Below, one piece after another: positions 62,661-64,000 of a stretch of DNA of 64,000 nucleotides (position 1 is its first letter; every line of letters starts with the position of its first letter). Under the pieces are notes generated by a model that ran no database searches, was not told the DNA's origin, and saw only the letters and a list, made by a program, of their open reading frames with translations. Origin of the DNA: Pseudisothecium myosuroides (taxonomy: Eukaryota > Streptophyta > Bryopsida > Hypnales > Lembophyllaceae); NCBI GenBank assembly GCA_951799445.1, contig OX637288.1, forward strand, positions 45,647,288 through 45,711,287, written 5' to 3'. The position numbers and the translations under genes are program-made.

Positions 62661-63100
62661 CACTTGCAAAATATGTGTTTTCCCTTGGAATTGCTTCAAA
62701 AGTTTGACCTTCAACAAATACTTTCATGAGAAGAAGAAAATGGGACTTGAGGTGGGTTAAAATTGTTGCCCTCCAGCATGCCAAGCCAAGCTCGAAGTAC
62801 GTGCTGGCACACTCTCATAGTCATAGGGCTGAAATTTCACTATTAATAGTAAAATTTTGGAATTTCTCTACCATTCTCTTTGTTGGATTCAAAAATTTAA
62901 GTTTTTTTTTGTCAACGCTCTGGGCTCACAAAGGGAATGATTTGGGCTCACAATGCATACGCTCACAGCTTTTAAGTTGACATATTTAGTCTCACAAACT
63001 AGCGTCATAGTTATTTTTTGGACATTATATGCAAAATTACAAAGGATTAAAGTTCTGTTATAGACATTTTAAGGTCACTTCTTCAACAATAGGTATATAT

Positions 63101-63363
63101 TAGAGTTATTCGTAAAGTCCTCCCTAGTTTGGGCAGAACTTTTTCTGAAATTGAGAAGGCAACTATAGTTGAAGTGTCAAATTTTTTTGCAAGATACTTA
63201 TGACACACAACCTCAAAAGTGGGGACCAAACTTTTTTAGGCACCATTTTGATGGAAAAATAAGTTTCATACCCACTTTTATTCCGACTTTTTTAACTCAA
63301 CTGGATTTTTCACAAAACTCACGGGTTTAAACCCCAGTTTAGGGTACTTTACGAATAACTCTA
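63101..63363. repeat. MITE with 18-bp TIR, Tc1/mariner-like
   Basis: TAGAGTTATTCGTAAAGT (63101-63118) is repeated in inverted orientation at 63346-63363. The TA at the very ends fits the TA target of Tc1/mariner-type elements. A second inner match ('cctagtttgggcagaac' and 'ccccagtttaggg') extends the arms. 263 bp, no ORF. Confidence 0.72.
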
Positions 63364-64000
63364 TTTATAAAGGAAATATACAACTTGTTAATAATCAAGT
63401 GGTAACTTTTATACCTTTAATAATTTCAAAAGTTCCTACCTACCCTCCTAAATGTTCAACAATTCATTTGGGATGAACTAAATGCTTTAGATTGAATTTT
63501 TGTCCAAATAGTTTTCATTCATCAAAATTAATGCTTGCATCTTTACCCCTTAATAGTCTTTGATTAGAAGGGGATGTAGATTTGGAGTTTTTTAGACAAA
63601 AAAACTATAGCCTGAGAAAATTCTAGCGATAAGAATTTAAATTTAGCAAGTTTTTAATTTCTTTCCATCCCTAAATGAAGTAATTGAAAACTTTGTGCAT
63701 TCCCAAAGACAAGACAAAAAAATTTCAACAAATTTGGATGTACTTCATCCATTTCATGTAGTTCTTTCATTAAGCTTTTGTAAACATTTATACCAGAAGA
63801 TGAGTACTACTTATGATTTTCAAGTGTAGATAGACCACTCCAAACATATTGAGGTAGGCATACCCATCATCAACTCTTTCCCCCAATTGCATCTTTTATG
63901 GGCTAAAATATTGGATAAATGCATAGTGCCATTTAGAAAGTAAAGTAACCCCTATGACTACATTGCATGGTGATCTTTATACATTCTACCTCCTAGCTCA
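63364..64000. other. AT-rich intergenic DNA, no gene seen
   Basis: No ORF or repeat that I can support to the end of the window. Confidence 0.45.

Overview
The window is nuclear DNA of a land plant. It holds two intact, intron-rich genes, one recently broken gene, and about 45 kb of AT-rich repeat sequence. The plant affiliation rests on a chloroplast-type triosephosphate isomerase with a transit-peptide exon, a plant-type MED26, and a large plant-type nucleotidyltransferase. Introns are short and intergenic repeats are long. Together with an overall moss- or liverwort-like feel this suggests a non-seed plant (bryophyte or lycophyte), but that is inference and the species cannot be named from sequence alone. 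Layout: positions 1-11.7 kb are nested repeats. A degenerate ~105-bp satellite was interrupted by a ~0.94-kb TTAA-flanked element, which was later interrupted by a 6-kb chromodomain Ty3/Gypsy retrotransposon with 5-bp target duplications and about 3% LTR divergence. From 14.4 to 16.5 kb lies a plastid triosephosphate isomerase copy with one intron, one frameshift and one nonsense codon. From 17.4 to 21.0 kb lies a tandem pair of ~1.8-kb repeats. The minus strand from 32.2 down to 22.2 kb encodes a 1,811-residue protein in 17 coding exons. It has a disordered N-terminal two thirds and a C-terminal non-canonical poly(A)/nucleotidyl-transferase core, most like Arabidopsis MEE44 (At4g00060). From 32.4 to 54.5 kb there is no gene I can support. 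That stretch carries palindromes, MITE-like elements, SINE-like units, tandem repeats and more TTAA elements. The plus strand from about 55 to 60 kb holds MED26, 464 residues in 8 coding exons, probably with a long intron in its 5' UTR. The remainder to 64 kb is repeat. The two genes are unrelated in function: one is an RNA nucleotidyltransferase, the other a Mediator subunit. The most unusual signal is the TTAA family. These are ~0.9-kb elements without an ORF, with CCCCTAAAG-type inverted ends and TTAA on both sides. In two places a copy has jumped into the same internal TTAA of an older copy, and uninterrupted paralogous copies in this window show the empty site. This looks like a non-autonomous, piggyBac-like family.
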